This document shows, one piece after another, positions 14,712-23,057 of a stretch of 43,137 bases of DNA. Origin of the DNA: Paludibacteraceae bacterium (lineage in GTDB: Bacteria; Bacteroidota; Bacteroidia; Bacteroidales; Paludibacteraceae); contig JAFWOU010000041.1 in the NCBI GenBank assembly GCA_017509715.1, positions 1 to 43,137 on the forward strand, read 5' to 3'. Made by a program: the position numbers and the translations under genes. The notes below the pieces were generated by a model. The model saw nothing but the letters and a program-made list of their open reading frames with translations, searched no databases and was not told the DNA's origin. Numbering within the stretch: the stretch's first letter is position 1; each line of letters starts with the position of its first letter.

Positions 14712-16862
14712 TCACTCTTTCAACCAACGATCCAACCACTCGAAGAACGTACGTTGCCACAGTATGCCGTTCTGCGGACTGAGCACCCAGTGGTTCTCAT
14801 CGGGGAAGATGAGCAACTCAGCGGGAATGCCACGCATCTGAGCAGCGTCGAAGGCTGCCATGGCCTGGTTGGCCAGGATGCGATAGTCTTTCTCGCCGTG
14901 GATGCAGAGGATAGGTGTGTCCCACTTATCGACAAAGCGGTGGGGGCTGTTCTGGAAGGTGCGTTGTGCCGTAGCGTTATGCTTATCCCAGTAGGCGCCA
15001 CCCATATCCCAGTTGGCAAACCATTTCTCCTCGGTCTCCAGGTACTGCATCTCCAGGTTGAAAATGCCATCGTGGGCGATGAAGGCACGGAAGCGCTTGT
15101 CGTGATGGCCGGCCAACCAATAGACGCTATAGCCGCCGAACGAGGCACCTACGCAGCCCAGGTGGTCTTGATCGACGTAGGGTTCGGTCTTAAACTGATC
15201 GATAGCCGCCAGCAGGTCGCGCATACATTGTCCGCCGTAGTCGCCGGAAATCTGTTCGTTCCAAGCGTTGCCGAAGCCCGGCAGACCGCGACGGTTGGGG
15301 GCTACGATGATATAGTCGTGGGCGGCCATCATCATGAAGTTCCAGCGGAAGGACCAGAACTGGCTTACCGGACTCTGGGGACCGCCTTCGCAGTAGAGCA
15401 GCGTGGGGTATTTCTTGTTGGGATCGAACTGAGGCGGATAGATGATCCAGGTGAGCATCTGCTTGCCGTCGGAGGTCTTCTGCCAACGCGGTTCTACGCG
15501 TCCCATCTCGATCTGGTCGTAGATATTCTTGTTCTCCCAGGTCAGTTGTTTCAGCTGAGCGCTATCCTGACTGAGGTCGAGCGAGTAGATCTCGTTAGCC
15601 TGTTGCATGGAGTGGCCCAGCAGGTAGGCCTCGCTCTGGGTCAGGTCGGCCAGCGCCAGGTCGTGCTGTCCTTCGGTGAGTTTGGTCATCTCTCCCGCCA
15701 GCGTGACGCGGTAGAGCTGGATGGTACCTTGCCAAACAGCCGTGAAGAGCAGCGTTGTATCGTTGAGCCAAGCGTATTCCTCTACGTTGCTCTCCAGCGT
15801 CTTGGTGAGCCAACGCAGTTCGCCCGTGAGGCGGTTCCGGACCATCAGGCGGTTCTCGTCGCTCTCATAGCCGTCACGCTCCATGGATTGCCAGGCTATC
15901 CACTCGCCGTTGGGCGAATAGCTGGGGTTGGTATCGTAGCCGCCGTTGGGAGCGGTCAGGTTCTGATCTCCGATGCTATCCTGATCTGATTTTTGATTAT
16001 CAATTTCATACAGATAGATGTCGCTATTGGTCGAGATGGCATACTCGAGTCCCGTCTTCTTGCGGCAGGTGTAGGCTATCTGCTTGCCGTCCGGACTCCA
16101 GGCCAGTTGCTCCACGCCGCCAAAGGGCTTCATGGGGCACTCGTAGGCTGTTCCCTCGAGCATGTTATGCGGATTGCTCAGTTCGGCTTCGCTCAGGTAG
16201 TCGCCCTCAAACTCGATATTGAGGTCGCACAGGAAGGGTTGCGGCGCCGTCTCGGTCCATTCGTCCCAATGCTTGTACATGAGGTCCTGGTGGATATGGC
16301 CGGTAGCCAATGGCAGGTCGGGGTACTTCTCTGCGGTGGTCTGAACGGTCTTGACCTGCTGCACAAGGATGATATGGTCGCGCTTAGGCGAGATCAGAAA
16401 ACCCTCGATGTCCTTGAGCGTGCCCTCTTTCTGCAGCTCCTTCAGGCCCTCGACCTCTTTGTTCTTCTTGTTCTGACGCAGGTAGAGCTTGCCGTCATGC
16501 AGATAGGTCAGGGTAGCACTCTGGCCCAGCCACACCGGGTCCGTTCCGACAAACTCGTCCAGCACCGTTTGGTCCTGGCCATCCATGATACGGATCCAGG
16601 TCGTAGAGCGGTTCTCGGCTACGCTATAGTAGCTCACGGTATAGGCTATCCGGCCGCTCTCGCGGTCCACCCGGGCACTACCAATGCGTCCCATGGCCCA
16701 GAGACCCTCGGCGGTCAGTCGGCCACCCTCGAGTTGAATCTCCGGCTTCGTGACAGGCGCTTCGCCTTTTTTGCCGGTTAGCTTCTTTATTCCTTCGTGC
16801 GCACACCCTGCGCTAAGCATACCAATAACGGCCATAATAAGTAAGTTGCGAAATGTTTTCAT
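14712..16862 (-). CDS. S9 family peptidase, lipoprotein
   Basis: The 716-residue serine peptidase has an N-terminal lipoprotein signal (lipobox LSAGC, Cys20), a beta-propeller region rich in WSPDGKQIAY-like WD/PD40 strands, and a C-terminal alpha/beta hydrolase. The nucleophile is in GASFGGYS, the acid in HGEKDYR and the histidine in DENHWVL, in the right order for prolyl oligopeptidases/acylaminoacyl peptidases. It should cleave short peptides in the periplasm. The start at 16862 is chosen for the signal peptide; the frame stays open further upstream across the promoter. It is first in a three-gene minus-strand run, with promoter at 16887-16918. Confidence 0.9.
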   Translation of the reverse strand: MKTFRNLLIMAVIGMLSAGCAHEGIKKLTGKKGEAPVTKPEIQLEGGRLTAEGLWAMGRIGSARVDRESGRIAYTVSYYSVAENRSTTWIRIMDGQDQTVLDEFVGTDPVWLGQSATLTYLHDGKLYLRQNKKNKEVEGLKELQKEGTLKDIEGFLISPKRDHIILVQQVKTVQTTAEKYPDLPLATGHIHQDLMYKHWDEWTETAPQPFLCDLNIEFEGDYLSEAELSNPHNMLEGTAYECPMKPFGGVEQLAWSPDGKQIAYTCRKKTGLEYAISTNSDIYLYEIDNQKSDQDSIGDQNLTAPNGGYDTNPSYSPNGEWIAWQSMERDGYESDENRLMVRNRLTGELRWLTKTLESNVEEYAWLNDTTLLFTAVWQGTIQLYRVTLAGEMTKLTEGQHDLALADLTQSEAYLLGHSMQQANEIYSLDLSQDSAQLKQLTWENKNIYDQIEMGRVEPRWQKTSDGKQMLTWIIYPPQFDPNKKYPTLLYCEGGPQSPVSQFWSFRWNFMMMAAHDYIIVAPNRRGLPGFGNAWNEQISGDYGGQCMRDLLAAIDQFKTEPYVDQDHLGCVGASFGGYSVYWLAGHHDKRFRAFIAHDGIFNLEMQYLETEEKWFANWDMGGAYWDKHNATAQRTFQNSPHRFVDKWDTPILCIHGEKDYRILANQAMAAFDAAQMRGIPAELLIFPDENHWVLSPQNGILWQRTFFEWLDRWLKE

Positions 16863-16886
16863 GTGGTTAACTTGTAAAAAATCATG

Positions 16887-16918
16887 CAAAAGTACACTTT
16901 TTTTTGCATATATGCAAA
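16887..16918 (-). promoter_or_regulatory. Promoter of the S9 peptidase run, sharing its upstream box with the divergent promoter
   Basis: Minus strand: TTTG at 16918-16915, 20-base spacer, TACTTTTG at 16894-16887. The upstream box is one arm of the 16-base palindrome at 16903-16918. Confidence 0.85.
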
Positions 16919-16934
16919 TTATTTTGTAATTTTG
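16903..16934 (+). promoter_or_regulatory. Promoter of the beta-CASP gene, sharing its upstream box with the divergent promoter
   Basis: TTTG at 16903-16906, 20-base spacer, TAATTTTG at 16927-16934. The first 16 bases, TTTGCATATATGCAAA, are a perfect palindrome that gives each strand its own TTTG. Confidence 0.85.
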
Positions 16935-16957
16935 TGCACCGAAAAAATGAAAATAGC

Positions 16958-18364
16958 ATGAAAATACAATTCTTAGGTGCGGCACGTGAGGTCACCGGCA
17001 GTAAACACCTCATCACGACCGACAGCGGAAAACGCATCCTCTTGGACTGCGGAATGTTTCAGGGAAAAGGTATGGAGACCGACGCCATGAACCGTGATCT
17101 GGGCTTTGAAGCCAAGGACATCGACTACGTCATCCTTTCGCATGCCCATATCGACCATTCCGGCCTGTTGCCCTATATCTACAAACTCGGTTTCCGGGGT
17201 GACATCATCTCTACGCCCGCTACGCGTGACTTGTGCGCCATTATGCTGGCCGACACGGCTTTTATCCTGGCGCAGGATGTGCGCTGGTACAACAAGAAGA
17301 TGGACCGTCTGCATAAGCCACGCATCAAGCCGCTGTTTGACAACCAGCAGGTGGACGGCTGTATGCAGCACTTCATCACCGTGGGGTACAACCGCCGCTT
17401 CCGCGTGTGCGACGGCGTTTGGCTTACGTTTACTAATTCGGGACATATGTTGGGTTCGGCCATCTGCTCGCTGGAGATAGAGGAGGGTGGCGGGAAGAAA
17501 CGCATTGCCTATACGGGCGATATAGGACGTCTGAAGAGCCATATATTGCGTTCGCCGGAGCGCTTCCCGCAATGCGACTACCTGATATGTGAGTCGACGT
17601 ATGGCGACCGGCTGCACGACGAGTCGCTCGTGACGGAAGAAGAACTGCTGGGCGTAGTAGAAGCTACGTGCGTGTATAAGCACGGCAAACTGATCATCCC
17701 GTCCTTCTCCGTAGGTCGTACGCAGGAGATCGTCTATGTGCTCAACAAGCTGTATAACGAGCAGCACCTGCCCAAGATCAATGTCTATGTGGATTCGCCG
17801 CTATCGGTCAATGCTACGCATATCTTCCGGATGTACGCCTCGGAGCTGAACGAAGACGTACAGGACGTGATGCGCTTTGATGAAGATCCGTTCGGCTTTA
17901 ATACGCTGCATTATATCACGGACATTCGCGAGTCGAAGGCGCTGAATACCAGTGACGAAGCCTGCGTCATCATCTCCGCATCGGGCATGATGGAGGCCGG
18001 ACGTATTAAGCACCATGTGGCTAACCAGATATCTAATCCCAATAATACCATCCTGATCGTAGGCTACTGTACGCCCACCTCGCTGGGCGCACGTATCCAG
18101 AAGCCCGGCCTGCAGTGGATCAGTATATTCGGTATGGACCGTCGGATCAAGGCGCATATCACGAAGTTGGAAGGCTTCTCCGGTCACGGCGATTGGCAGG
18201 AGATGATCCATTATCTGACCGATAGTCTGGATGTGGAGCAAGTGCGGCGCGTCTTTGTGGTGCACGGTGAAGAAGGAGCCCAGGGTGCCTATCGCGACCA
18301 CCTGTATGAGGCGGGGTTCCGCGGTATAGAAAATCCTGCTCGCGGCGAGACCGTACTGCTGTAG
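16958..18364 (+). CDS. Beta-CASP metallo-beta-lactamase-fold nuclease-like protein
   Basis: The 468-residue protein shows the metal-binding motif SHAHIDHSG (about 61-69), a second His in SGHMLGSA and Asp in AYTGDIG, followed by beta-CASP elements including SFSVGRTQEIVYVL, SASGMMEAGRIKHH and GFSGHGDWQEM near the C-terminus. The family includes RNA 3'-end processing nucleases (CPSF73 and RNase J relatives), so RNA cleavage in the cytosol is the best guess. The start at 16958 matches homology (MKIQFLGAAREVTGS); an earlier in-frame ATG lies inside the promoter. It is transcribed alone and faces tRNA-Pro, whose terminator begins nine bases after its stop. Confidence 0.88.
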   Translation: MKIQFLGAAREVTGSKHLITTDSGKRILLDCGMFQGKGMETDAMNRDLGFEAKDIDYVILSHAHIDHSGLLPYIYKLGFRGDIISTPATRDLCAIMLADTAFILAQDVRWYNKKMDRLHKPRIKPLFDNQQVDGCMQHFITVGYNRRFRVCDGVWLTFTNSGHMLGSAICSLEIEEGGGKKRIAYTGDIGRLKSHILRSPERFPQCDYLICESTYGDRLHDESLVTEEELLGVVEATCVYKHGKLIIPSFSVGRTQEIVYVLNKLYNEQHLPKINVYVDSPLSVNATHIFRMYASELNEDVQDVMRFDEDPFGFNTLHYITDIRESKALNTSDEACVIISASGMMEAGRIKHHVANQISNPNNTILIVGYCTPTSLGARIQKPGLQWISIFGMDRRIKAHITKLEGFSGHGDWQEMIHYLTDSLDVEQVRRVFVVHGEEGAQGAYRDHLYEAGFRGIENPARGETVLL

Positions 18365-18372
18365 AAAAAGAT

Positions 18373-18404
18373 TAAGAGCCACCTTTCGAAAAAGGTGACT
18401 CTTA
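18373..18404 (-). terminator. Terminator of the tRNA-Pro transcript
   Basis: TAAGAG and CTCTTA, then CACCTTT and AAAGGTG, form a stem with a single C-A mismatch and loop CGAA. On the minus strand it is followed by ATCTTTTTC, so it mainly serves tRNA-Pro, though it can also block the convergent beta-CASP transcript. Confidence 0.8.
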
Positions 18405-18405
18405 G

Positions 18406-18480
18406 TCGGGTAGGCGAGATTCGAACTCACGACCCCCTGCTCCCAAAGCAGGTATTCTAACCGGGCTGAACTACTACCCG
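18406..18480 (-). tRNA. tRNA-Pro (anticodon TGG)
   Basis: Minus-strand cloverleaf: acceptor CGGGTAG pairs with CTACCCG, discriminator A, D-arm with AGTTCAGCCCGGTTAG, anticodon stem CTGCT/AGCAG around loop TTTGGGA (anticodon TGG), and T-arm GTGAGTTCGAATCTCGC. CCA is not encoded. Its promoter at 18622-18653 lies about 140 bases upstream, so a long leader must be removed by RNase P. Confidence 0.95.
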
Positions 18481-18615
18481 CTCTCGCGTGAACTACGGCT
18501 CTATACGATTCGCGACCTCGACGCTCATGGGAATTATCGCCGTGTTCCCGCTCTCCCCAAAATTAAAATTTTCGGGGGCCCCGGAAGACTCCGTCTAATT
18601 CTCATTTTGAGAAAG
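18481..18615 (-). ncRNA. Structured leader upstream of tRNA-Pro, possible separate small RNA
   Basis: About 130 bases lie between the tRNA-Pro promoter and the tRNA. On the minus strand they can form several hairpins: TTCTC/GAGAA near the start, CCCC-AAAATT paired with AATTTT-GGGG, GGGAA/TTCCC, and TCGCG/CGCGA next to the tRNA. The region is GC rich, unlike other spacers here, and contains no open frame that looks coding. A processed small RNA is possible, but I cannot assign it to a family. Confidence 0.4.
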
Positions 18616-18621
18616 CGGCTG

Positions 18622-18653
18622 CAAAATTACTGCTTTTTTCTGACATACGCAAA
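18622..18653 (-). promoter_or_regulatory. Promoter of the tRNA-Pro transcript
   Basis: Minus strand: TTTG (18653-18650), 20-base spacer beginning CGTATGTCAG with an A run, TAATTTTG (18629-18622), then CAGCCGCTTT. Nearly identical over its length to the DPP IV and tRNA-His promoters. Confidence 0.85.
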
Positions 18654-18699
18654 TTTTTGAAGAAAAAAGCGTTGTTTTTAATGAAAAAAATATCAAATT

Positions 18700-19950
18700 A
18701 TGACCTTTTTGTCCATTCTGCTCAGCGTGATGATGACCTTTACGGTCAATACCAAATCATCGATCATCACCTCTGGCACCTGTCCCAATACGCTTAGTGC
18801 CCAATACGCGTGTACGTATCAAAAAGGTACCGTGCGCGCAGGCGATACTGCTACGTTAGATCTCTCCGGTCTGCAGCATATCCAGCTGGAGCAGGTGCGG
18901 GTCTATATGCGTTCCAACAAGTCGGCCGGGGCAGGAGAGTTGACTATCAAGGCCGATAATAGCCAGCTCTACGAACTGAACGGCACGTATAAAGACTGGT
19001 TTGGAGCGTACAACAACAGCAACTACCAACCTATCGGTTGGACCGGTTCGCTTCAACTCCTTGAGGGTGCGCTCCAGATTCAACTTATCGGTACGACCAA
19101 CTCGCTCTATATTGAGAAATATGAGGTGGTGTATTCCCAGCTGCCTGCCGAGGCGCATACCGTCACGCTCCATGCCGGCGAAGACATCCGGATCCTGACA
19201 GAAACAGCCCCCGGTAGTGGGGTAATGCTACCCGAGTGCGAACAGCGGAACGAATGGTTCTTCCTGGGATGGTCGGACACCGATATCCAGGAACCCATTA
19301 TCGATAAACCCACCTGCTACATGTCCGGCACCACGTATTATCCGACGCAGGATGAGTCGCTCTATGCGCTATGGACCGACCTAGAACCGCCTACCAGTGA
19401 ACCGGCCATCGAGCCCATGTCGGGCTACTACCTGCTCGCGATCCGCAACAGCTTGCTCACAGGCGTCGCAAGCAACGGACTGATTGAACTCCTGCCGTTC
19501 AGCAATCGCTATTACGACGACCAGATTTATTACCTCGATTTCTGCTCAACCGACACTACACTCACTATTCATAACTACGTATATGACAAGCAGGTAGGGC
19601 ACAACGAACAACTCACTTTGCTTACGGCCGATTCGTCGGTATGGCACTACCGTTTTCTGCCGGATTCTACCTGTCTGATCTATGCTGCACGGGAGGAGGA
19701 TCGCTACTGGATTCTCTATCCTAAATCCGAGTCGTCCCAGGTATGGCTCAACTGGTACCTACTGGGTGATAATCCAAACCACCTCTGGACCCTCTATCGG
19801 GTACCCGATCCCAATGTACAGGCCCGCTATTGGTCGCATCCTTGGCATACAGCCGTGGAAAGCGTTCCCGCGCCGCATATAGACTATACGATTCCCTTCG
19901 GGCCGTACCGTCTGCATATCCACGACGGACAGAAAACGCTGCAACTTTGA
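18700..19950 (+). CDS. Exported protein with an InlB B-repeat-like domain
   Basis: The 416-residue protein starts with a hydrophobic segment (MTFLSILLSVMMTFTVNT) suited to export. Residues ~150-225 contain HTVTLHAG, FFLGWSDTD, TTYYPTQDESLYALW, the pattern of the InlB B-repeat (Listeria-Bacteroides repeat) seen in surface proteins. The region before it is a beta-rich, possibly carbohydrate-binding-like segment, and the last ~180 residues are rich in Tyr, Trp and Asp with no domain I recognise. No catalytic motif and no sorting tail are visible. It stands alone between tRNA-Pro and the DPP IV gene with no standard promoter box in the 46 bases before the ATG. Function unknown; a surface or periplasmic role is inferred. 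Confidence 0.75.
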   Translation: MTFLSILLSVMMTFTVNTKSSIITSGTCPNTLSAQYACTYQKGTVRAGDTATLDLSGLQHIQLEQVRVYMRSNKSAGAGELTIKADNSQLYELNGTYKDWFGAYNNSNYQPIGWTGSLQLLEGALQIQLIGTTNSLYIEKYEVVYSQLPAEAHTVTLHAGEDIRILTETAPGSGVMLPECEQRNEWFFLGWSDTDIQEPIIDKPTCYMSGTTYYPTQDESLYALWTDLEPPTSEPAIEPMSGYYLLAIRNSLLTGVASNGLIELLPFSNRYYDDQIYYLDFCSTDTTLTIHNYVYDKQVGHNEQLTLLTADSSVWHYRFLPDSTCLIYAAREEDRYWILYPKSESSQVWLNWYLLGDNPNHLWTLYRVPDPNVQARYWSHPWHTAVESVPAPHIDYTIPFGPYRLHIHDGQKTLQL

Positions 19951-19967
19951 TAAAATTATTATCAAAG
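19945..19967 (+). terminator. Possible terminator hairpin at the end of the 18700-19950 gene
   Basis: CTTTGATAA and TTATCAAAG form a perfect nine-base stem with loop AATTA, overlapping the stop codon. The stem is AT rich and lacks a T tract, so its strength is doubtful. Confidence 0.4.
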
Positions 19968-19968
19968 C

Positions 19969-20000
19969 CTTGCATATGTCAGAAAAAAGCAGTACCTTTG
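19969..20000 (+). promoter_or_regulatory. Promoter of the DPP IV-glk run
   Basis: CTTG at 19969-19972, 20-base spacer CATATGTCAG plus an A run, TACCTTTG at 19993-20000, then CAGC. It differs from the tRNA-His promoter at only two positions over 32 bases. Confidence 0.85.
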
Positions 20001-20027
20001 CAGCGTAAATTGGAAAAAAGTGTAGTT

Positions 20028-22094
20028 ATGCAGATACGAAATATCTTTTTTACGGCTTTGTGCTGCCTAATGATGGCGCCTATGACGAGCCGTGCCGACA
20101 TGCTGGACGATATCATCGACGGTAAGTTCAATCCCAAGACGCTCTCCTCGGGGCAGCAAGACACGCTCCTGCAGGACACCGTCCATCGGCGTTATCGCCT
20201 GGAGCGGGAGAACGAGCGCAAGATCTTCCGTCATTCCTTCACGGCCGACTACTATGTATGCGACTCCCAACGCCAGACGCGTAAACTCATCGGTGGCGGC
20301 CAGGTGCGCGAAGTGTGCGTATCGCCTAACGGACGCTATGTAGCCTTTGTCAAGGACCGTAATATATATATCCATAAGTTGGATTTCGGCACCGAAGTGG
20401 CCGTTACCGCCACCCAAGATCCCTTTATCTTCAACGGCGTAAGCGACTGGCTCTACGAGGAAGAGTTTGGTCAAACCACGCTCATGGCTTTCTCGCCCGA
20501 CTCCCGCCAACTGGCCTTTATCCGTCTGGACGAAAGCCAAGTGCCGGTTCATTACTGGGAGCGTTATTTGGATGGCCCGTATCCCGTGCAGGATTCGCTC
20601 TACTATCCTAAGGCCGGTCAACCCAATGCACGGGCGAGCGTACACGTATACGATATAATGACCAAGCAGACCCGTCCCATCGACCTGGGCAGCGATACGA
20701 CGATGTATATTCCCCGTGTGCGTTGGACCAATCCCCAGATTGACAAGCGTCAGAAAGAGAGCGAACGCGTAGGCGACCTGGTCATCATGACCCTGGATCG
20801 TGATCAGACGCGCATGAATATCCTCTCCGGAAGTGCCAAATCTACCGTCATGCGTCCGCTCTACAGCGAGAGCAGCAAGAACTACTATATCGACTATTCG
20901 CTCTTCGACGAATGGAAATGGTTGACAGACGGTCGCATCGTCATGCTGAGCGAGAAAGACGGATGGCGTCAGGTCTATCTGGCTTCTGCACAGGGCATTA
21001 TCCAGCGTCGTCTCTCGCAAGACGGTATGGACGTTACAGGCATCGTGGGTGTGGATGAATCGACGGGTACGGTATATTATACGGCGGCAACTACACCTGC
21101 TACGCGTCAGGTATATGCCGTGAGTCTCAAGGGTGGGGCACCCAAACAACTGACTTCGGAGGAGGGAACGCACAGCATGCGTCTCAGTCGCAACGGCAAG
21201 TTGGCTATCATCTGCTTCCAGTCGTTCACGCAGCCCAACCGCTATACGCTCTATTCCGTCAACGGTATGACGCTGAAGCAACAACGCGTGCTGGAGGACA
21301 ATAAGGCGGTTCAGCAGGCTTGGCAGGCCCACAACGCCCCGGAACCTAAACTGCTGCAAATCCAAGGTGATAACGGCAATGGGCTGGCTATGCAGGCAAT
21401 GCTTCTGCGTTCGCCAAAAACGAATGGTCCTTCGCCATTAGTCGTCATGCAATACTCCGGTCCGGCCAGCCAACGTGTGCTGAACCGCTGGCGCAAACGC
21501 TTTGAGTATGTGCTGGCCTCGCAGGGTTACACAGTGCTCATCGTCGATCCGCGTGGTGGCGACTGTCGTGGACGTGAGTGGCGCAATAAGACGTATATGA
21601 ACCTGGGTGTACTGGAGGCCGAGGACCTAATCTCGGCGGCCAACTGGGCCGCACAGCACGAGGGCGTAGATGCTGACCGGATGGCGTTGCTCGGCTGGAG
21701 TTATGGTGGTTTCCAGACCATCATGACCATGTGCCAGGCCGAGAGTCCGTTCCGTTGCGGCATTGCTATTGCGCCCGTTACCGACTGGCGACTCTACGAC
21801 ACGGGTTATACCGAGCGCTTCATGCGTCGTCCGCAGGTGAACTTCGGCGGATACGATTCGAGCGACCTCACCCGCCGTGCCGGCGACCTGAAGGGCGAAC
21901 TGCTGCTTATCCATGGCATGGCCGACGACAACGTGCATGTGCAGAACGCGATGGTGCTCACTGAGGCACTCGTTCAGGCCGGCAAGCAATTCCAGATGCA
22001 GCTCTATACCGACGACAACCATCAGCTGCGTCAGCGCGCCAATGCACGCCATATGCACCAACGTATGTTGAAATTTTTACAAACTAATCTATAA
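20028..22094 (+). CDS. Dipeptidyl peptidase IV family serine peptidase (S9B)
   Basis: A 688-residue exported peptidase with a signal peptide (MQIRNIFFTALCCLMMAPMT) and an N-terminal beta-propeller containing DWLYEEEFGQT. The paired Glu residues there bind the substrate's free N-terminus and mark true dipeptidyl peptidases. The C-terminal hydrolase has GWSYGGF (nucleophile Ser), HGMADDNVHVQN (Asp) and DDNHQLRQ (His). It removes X-Pro or X-Ala dipeptides, usually in the periplasm, feeding peptide uptake. The start at 20028 fits the promoter (28 bases from the -7 box) and the signal peptide. The glucokinase gene begins six bases after its stop. Confidence 0.93.
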   Translation: MQIRNIFFTALCCLMMAPMTSRADMLDDIIDGKFNPKTLSSGQQDTLLQDTVHRRYRLERENERKIFRHSFTADYYVCDSQRQTRKLIGGGQVREVCVSPNGRYVAFVKDRNIYIHKLDFGTEVAVTATQDPFIFNGVSDWLYEEEFGQTTLMAFSPDSRQLAFIRLDESQVPVHYWERYLDGPYPVQDSLYYPKAGQPNARASVHVYDIMTKQTRPIDLGSDTTMYIPRVRWTNPQIDKRQKESERVGDLVIMTLDRDQTRMNILSGSAKSTVMRPLYSESSKNYYIDYSLFDEWKWLTDGRIVMLSEKDGWRQVYLASAQGIIQRRLSQDGMDVTGIVGVDESTGTVYYTAATTPATRQVYAVSLKGGAPKQLTSEEGTHSMRLSRNGKLAIICFQSFTQPNRYTLYSVNGMTLKQQRVLEDNKAVQQAWQAHNAPEPKLLQIQGDNGNGLAMQAMLLRSPKTNGPSPLVVMQYSGPASQRVLNRWRKRFEYVLASQGYTVLIVDPRGGDCRGREWRNKTYMNLGVLEAEDLISAANWAAQHEGVDADRMALLGWSYGGFQTIMTMCQAESPFRCGIAIAPVTDWRLYDTGYTERFMRRPQVNFGGYDSSDLTRRAGDLKGELLLIHGMADDNVHVQNAMVLTEALVQAGKQFQMQLYTDDNHQLRQRANARHMHQRMLKFLQTNL

Positions 22095-22100
22095 CACATC

Positions 22101-23057
22101 ATGAAAAAATATGCTTTAGGTATCGACTTGGGCGGTACAGGAACCAAGTTCGGTTTGGTAAGCGAAGACGGCAAGGTGCTTCGCAGTAGTAGTATTCCCA
22201 CGCAGCAATATCCCGACATCAACGAGTATTGTGACGTGCTCTGCCAGGAGATGCGCAAACTCGTAGAGGCAGAGGGTATCGAGATGAGCGACATCGTAGG
22301 CGTAGGATGCGGTGCGCCGAATGCCAATTTCTATTCAGGTTGTATCGAGCAGGCGCCCAACCTGCCTTGGAAAGGTGTGGTACCGTTTGCCAAGATGATA
22401 GGCGAGCGTATGGGCGTTAAGTGCACCATTACCAACGATGCGAACGCAGCTGCACAAGGCGAGATGATCTACGGATCGGCACGCGGCATGAAGAACTTCA
22501 TCGTCATCACCCTGGGTACGGGCGTAGGTTCGGGTATCGTTATCGACGGTAAACTGTTGTACGGTCACGACGGCTTTGCCGGTGAACTCGGCCACTGCAA
22601 GATAGATCATACCGGCAAGGGACGTCTCTGCGGATGCGGTCAGCACGGTTGTATCGAGGCCTATGCTTCCGCTACCGGTGTAGCGCGTACGGCCAAGGAG
22701 ATCGTGACGGCTACCACCCAACCGACGCTCCTGCGCCAAGTGGCTGATATCGACAATATCACCTCCAAGGACGTCTTCGACGCTGCCGAGAAGGGTGACG
22801 CAGTAGCTAAGCAGATCTTCGACTATACAGGTCATCTGCTCGGTCAGAAACTGGCTGACTTTGTGCATTTCTCCAGCCCGGAGGCTATCATCCTCTTTGG
22901 CGGTCTGACCAAGTCGGGCCACTGGATTATGGATCCTATCCGCGAGGCATTGGACGCTAACCTCATGCCGATCTGGAAGGGCAAGATCCCTGTATCCATC
23001 TCCGTACTGAAAGACTCCGACGCCGCTATCCTCGGTGCTTCCTCGCTGGCTTGGTAA
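22101..23057 (+). CDS. ROK family sugar kinase, probable glucokinase
   Basis: The 318-residue protein has the phosphate loop GIDLGGTGTKFGLV (8-21), the second ATP motif LGTGVGSGIVIDG, sugar-contact segment GFAGELGHCKI, and the ROK zinc motif GRLCGCGQHGCIEAYAS. Together these mark a cytosolic ROK hexokinase; glucose is the likeliest substrate but mannose or N-acetyl sugars cannot be excluded. It lacks the N-terminal helix-turn-helix of ROK repressors, so it is a kinase and not a regulator. It follows DPP IV by six bases, and its last seven bases overlap the next gene. Confidence 0.9.
   Translation: MKKYALGIDLGGTGTKFGLVSEDGKVLRSSSIPTQQYPDINEYCDVLCQEMRKLVEAEGIEMSDIVGVGCGAPNANFYSGCIEQAPNLPWKGVVPFAKMIGERMGVKCTITNDANAAAQGEMIYGSARGMKNFIVITLGTGVGSGIVIDGKLLYGHDGFAGELGHCKIDHTGKGRLCGCGQHGCIEAYASATGVARTAKEIVTATTQPTLLRQVADIDNITSKDVFDAAEKGDAVAKQIFDYTGHLLGQKLADFVHFSSPEAIILFGGLTKSGHWIMDPIREALDANLMPIWKGKIPVSISVLKDSDAAILGASSLAW

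Noticed and set aside
14706..15989. Open frame of about 430 codons antisense to the S9 peptidase
   Set aside because: Shadow of a gene with a full catalytic triad; no signal of its own.
16904..16957. Longer N-terminus for the beta-CASP protein
   Set aside because: The upstream in-frame ATG lies within the promoter; homology starts at 16958.
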